Below, in pieces: positions 61,123 to 64,000 of a stretch of DNA of 64,000 nt. Made by a program: the position numbers and the translations under genes. The notes below the pieces were generated by a model. It worked only from the letters and a program-made list of their open reading frames with translations. It did not search any database and was not told the origin of the DNA. How positions within the stretch are numbered: position 1 is the first letter of the stretch; each line of letters starts with the position of its first letter. This stretch comes from Lichenicola sp964247725 (GTDB lineage: Bacteria > Pseudomonadota > Alphaproteobacteria > Acetobacterales > Acetobacteraceae): contig CAXTVM010000012.1 of NCBI GenBank assembly GCA_964247725.1, positions 1-64,000 on the forward strand, in the 5' to 3' direction.

Positions 61123-61822
61123 CGCGACCGAACGCGGCCGGGCTGAACGGGCAGCGCCAGTCGTCCTCGACCGCACGCCCGCTGTACTGCCGGGCTTCCG
61201 AGTTCTCGCCGAACTTGGCCAGCATCGGGTTGCGGCTGCCGTTCAGCGCCAGGTCGCGGTCGAGGATGGTGTCGCGCAGCCGCGGATACAGCCCTTCGGC
61301 CCGCAGGCGCTCGAACTGGTCGTGCAGGTTGAACACCAGCGCCGGCCGCTCGAACCGCCGCGCCAGACGGCTGGCGCCGGGATGCAGCCCGACCACGAAG
61401 AACGCCTGGCCGCCGAAGCTGAGCGAGAAGTGCGGGCTCGCCGGATCCTGGCTGACGCGGCCGTCATAGGTCTCCCCGAGCCAGCGGTCCTTGTCCGACA
61501 GCGACTGCACCCGCGCCCAGAGGTGCTGCTCGAAGGCGTCCTCGGCGATCGCGTCCGGCCCCTCGAACAGCACGACGAAGCTCTGGAACAGCTTCGGCCG
61601 CTCCACGTAGCGCGCCGCGAACGCCTGCAGCTCCGGCAGGATGCGCAAATCGTCCCAGGCGGAGCGGATGTCGCGGGCGACCAGGATCTGCAGCTGGTCT
61701 CGGCTGAGCGCCGACTTGGCGCCGACGCAGGAGAAGCCGGGGTGCCGGATGAAGTCGCGGAAACGGTCCGCCAGCGGATGGCGATCGTCCGTCAATCCAG
61801 GTCCGGGGGAGGCTGAAAGCAT
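61112..61822 (-). CDS. YqcI/YcgG family heme-dependent hydroxylase-like protein (GntA-like)
   Basis: A 236-residue protein with the YqcI/YcgG signature FIRHPGFSCVGAKSALSRDQ, then RPKLFQSFVVLFEGPDAIAE, SQDPASPHFSLSFGGQAFFV, VGLHPGASRLARRFERPALV and EARQYSGRAVEDDWRCPF. The family includes GntA, described as a heme-dependent N-hydroxylase of a guanidine-containing amino acid in guanitoxin synthesis. Most members, including this one, have no known substrate. It is first of an overlapping pair with a DUF1989 gene. ATG 61822 is chosen because family similarity begins shortly after it; the upstream frame is unrelated. Confidence 0.85.
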   Translation of the reverse strand: MLSASPGPGLTDDRHPLADRFRDFIRHPGFSCVGAKSALSRDQLQILVARDIRSAWDDLRILPELQAFAARYVERPKLFQSFVVLFEGPDAIAEDAFEQHLWARVQSLSDKDRWLGETYDGRVSQDPASPHFSLSFGGQAFFVVGLHPGASRLARRFERPALVFNLHDQFERLRAEGLYPRLRDTILDRDLALNGSRNPMLAKFGENSEARQYSGRAVEDDWRCPFSPAAFGRDAA

Positions 61823-61947
61823 CAGGCACGTCCTCGTCACGCCAGCATCGACCGCGGTCGAGCGTCGGAAACGCAGGATATGAGGGCGGTTGCCTCCCGG
61901 CGCCGGGAGGCTGGGTTGCGCCGGCACCACGCAACCAAGGCCCCGCG

Positions 61948-62421
61948 TCAATGATCCGAGACCGCCACCAGCTCGACCCGGAACACCAGCGCCGCGTTCT
62001 CCGGAATCGGCCCGGCGCCCCGGGCGCCGTAGCCGAGTGCCGGCGGGATGTAGAGCATCCACACGTCGCCCGGCCGCATCAGCTGCAGGGCCTCCGACCA
62101 TCCCTTGATCACCTGGCCGAGCGGCAGGGTGACGATCTGGCCCTTGGAGTCGTCGAAGGTGGCGCCGTCCGACAGCTTGCCGACATAGTTCACGAGCACG
62201 CTGTCGGTGGCGGCGGGATGCCGGCCGGCCGCGTCGCCCGACTGCACCACCTTGTACTCGAGGCCGGACGGCAGCGTGACCACGCCCGGCTGCGCCGCCG
62301 TCTGCTTCAGGAACGCGGCCGCGGCGGCCGGCGTGTCGGCCCGGGCCGGGCTGACTGCGGTGCCGGCCGCCAGCAGCAAGGCCAGGCCACAGGCGGGGAG
62401 AAGCGGGCGGACGAGCGGCAT
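61948..62421 (-). CDS. Periplasmic FKBP-type peptidyl-prolyl isomerase
   Basis: A 157-residue exported isomerase. A signal peptide (LLPACGLALLLAAGTAVSPA, then RA-D cleavage near residue 28) precedes a short linker and the FKBP domain: LPSGLEYKVVQSGD, VLVNYVGKLSDGATFDDSKG, LGQVIKGWSEALQLMRPGDV and YIPPALGYGARGAGPIPENA. It assists folding of periplasmic proteins. It is monocistronic, downstream of pyrG on the same strand with a 77-base gap. Confidence 0.93.
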   Translation of the reverse strand: MPLVRPLLPACGLALLLAAGTAVSPARADTPAAAAAFLKQTAAQPGVVTLPSGLEYKVVQSGDAAGRHPAATDSVLVNYVGKLSDGATFDDSKGQIVTLPLGQVIKGWSEALQLMRPGDVWMLYIPPALGYGARGAGPIPENAALVFRVELVAVSDH

Positions 62422-62498
62422 GGTGCCTCCAGGACGGTGTCGAGGCGCCTTCTAGCAGCAGGCCGCCGCCGGATCATCCCGGCCCGCCCGCCGCGGCG

Positions 62499-64000
<1,502 letters not shown>

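Overview
The window looks like chromosome of a high-GC alphaproteobacterium, most likely Rhodospirillales/Acetobacteraceae. The reasons are the very GC-rich codon use, an alphaproteobacterial SOS box (GTTC-N7-GTTC) in front of lexA, a ceramide-type glucosyltransferase, the moeA/lexA and eno/ftsB neighbourhoods, and a dispersed GC-rich palindromic intergenic repeat. This assignment is an inference from gene content; no rRNA gene is present.

Region 1 (1-7.7 kb) is a worn accessory segment ending at the 3' end of a tRNA-Ser(GGA) gene. It holds a broken TonB-dependent siderophore receptor, a broken CDF metal-efflux gene, an intact YafY/VOC/EVE-domain gene set, Tn3 remnants (transposase and serine recombinase tails), an Lrp/AsnC regulator, a small DUF6356-like gene, a kinase-like fragment, a broken IS5-family transposase, a low-GC islet and a decayed tyrosine integrase beside the tRNA. 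This reads as a genomic island that entered at tRNA-Ser and has since decayed.

Region 2 (8-40 kb) is mostly intact chromosome: a GT4 glycosyltransferase with an all-alpha glycosidase-like partner, DipZ, a DEAD-box helicase, a GT21-type glucosyltransferase, three MFS exporters, a transglutaminase, TldD and CtaA, a TMEM64 protein, tRNA-Gln(CUG), RlmE, a GH63-like glucosidase, a dienelactone hydrolase, a PAS-PAS-GGDEF-EAL protein, an MliC-like lipoprotein, GuaB, an RsmB-like methyltransferase, an L,D-transpeptidase, an OmpR-type regulator, exonuclease III and an M19 dipeptidase. Small decayed patches (an IS110 remnant and a lipoprotein pseudogene) lie at 15.6-16.8 kb.

Region 3 (40.2-43.5 kb) is a second decayed patch. 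It has a hypothetical gene whose 3' end is a copied piece of uvrC, a PLP-decarboxylase pseudogene lacking the lysine region, and a toxin-antitoxin-like pair with a disrupted toxin frame.

Region 4 (43.5-64 kb) is housekeeping: uvrC-pgsA-mobB, a lipoprotein, moaD-moaE, bioA divergent from bioF-bioCD (a fused BioC-BioD protein), GNAT, lexA, moeA, rpmG, ftsB, an amidinotransferase-family enzyme, eno, DUF3429, a DUF418 gene interrupted by one TGA, a DUF1989 + YqcI/YcgG (GntA-like) pair, a periplasmic FKBP isomerase and pyrG, which runs off the right edge.

The main system-level observation is a family of eleven intergenic palindromic elements (about 80-250 bp) with related termini near GGCTATCGCATT, found between 10 and 57 kb. 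Two copies 39 kb apart are almost identical inverted copies, and one copy supplies the C-terminal tail and stop codon of a protein. A second, rarer repeat family has two inverted copies. No CRISPR array and no complete defence locus was seen.
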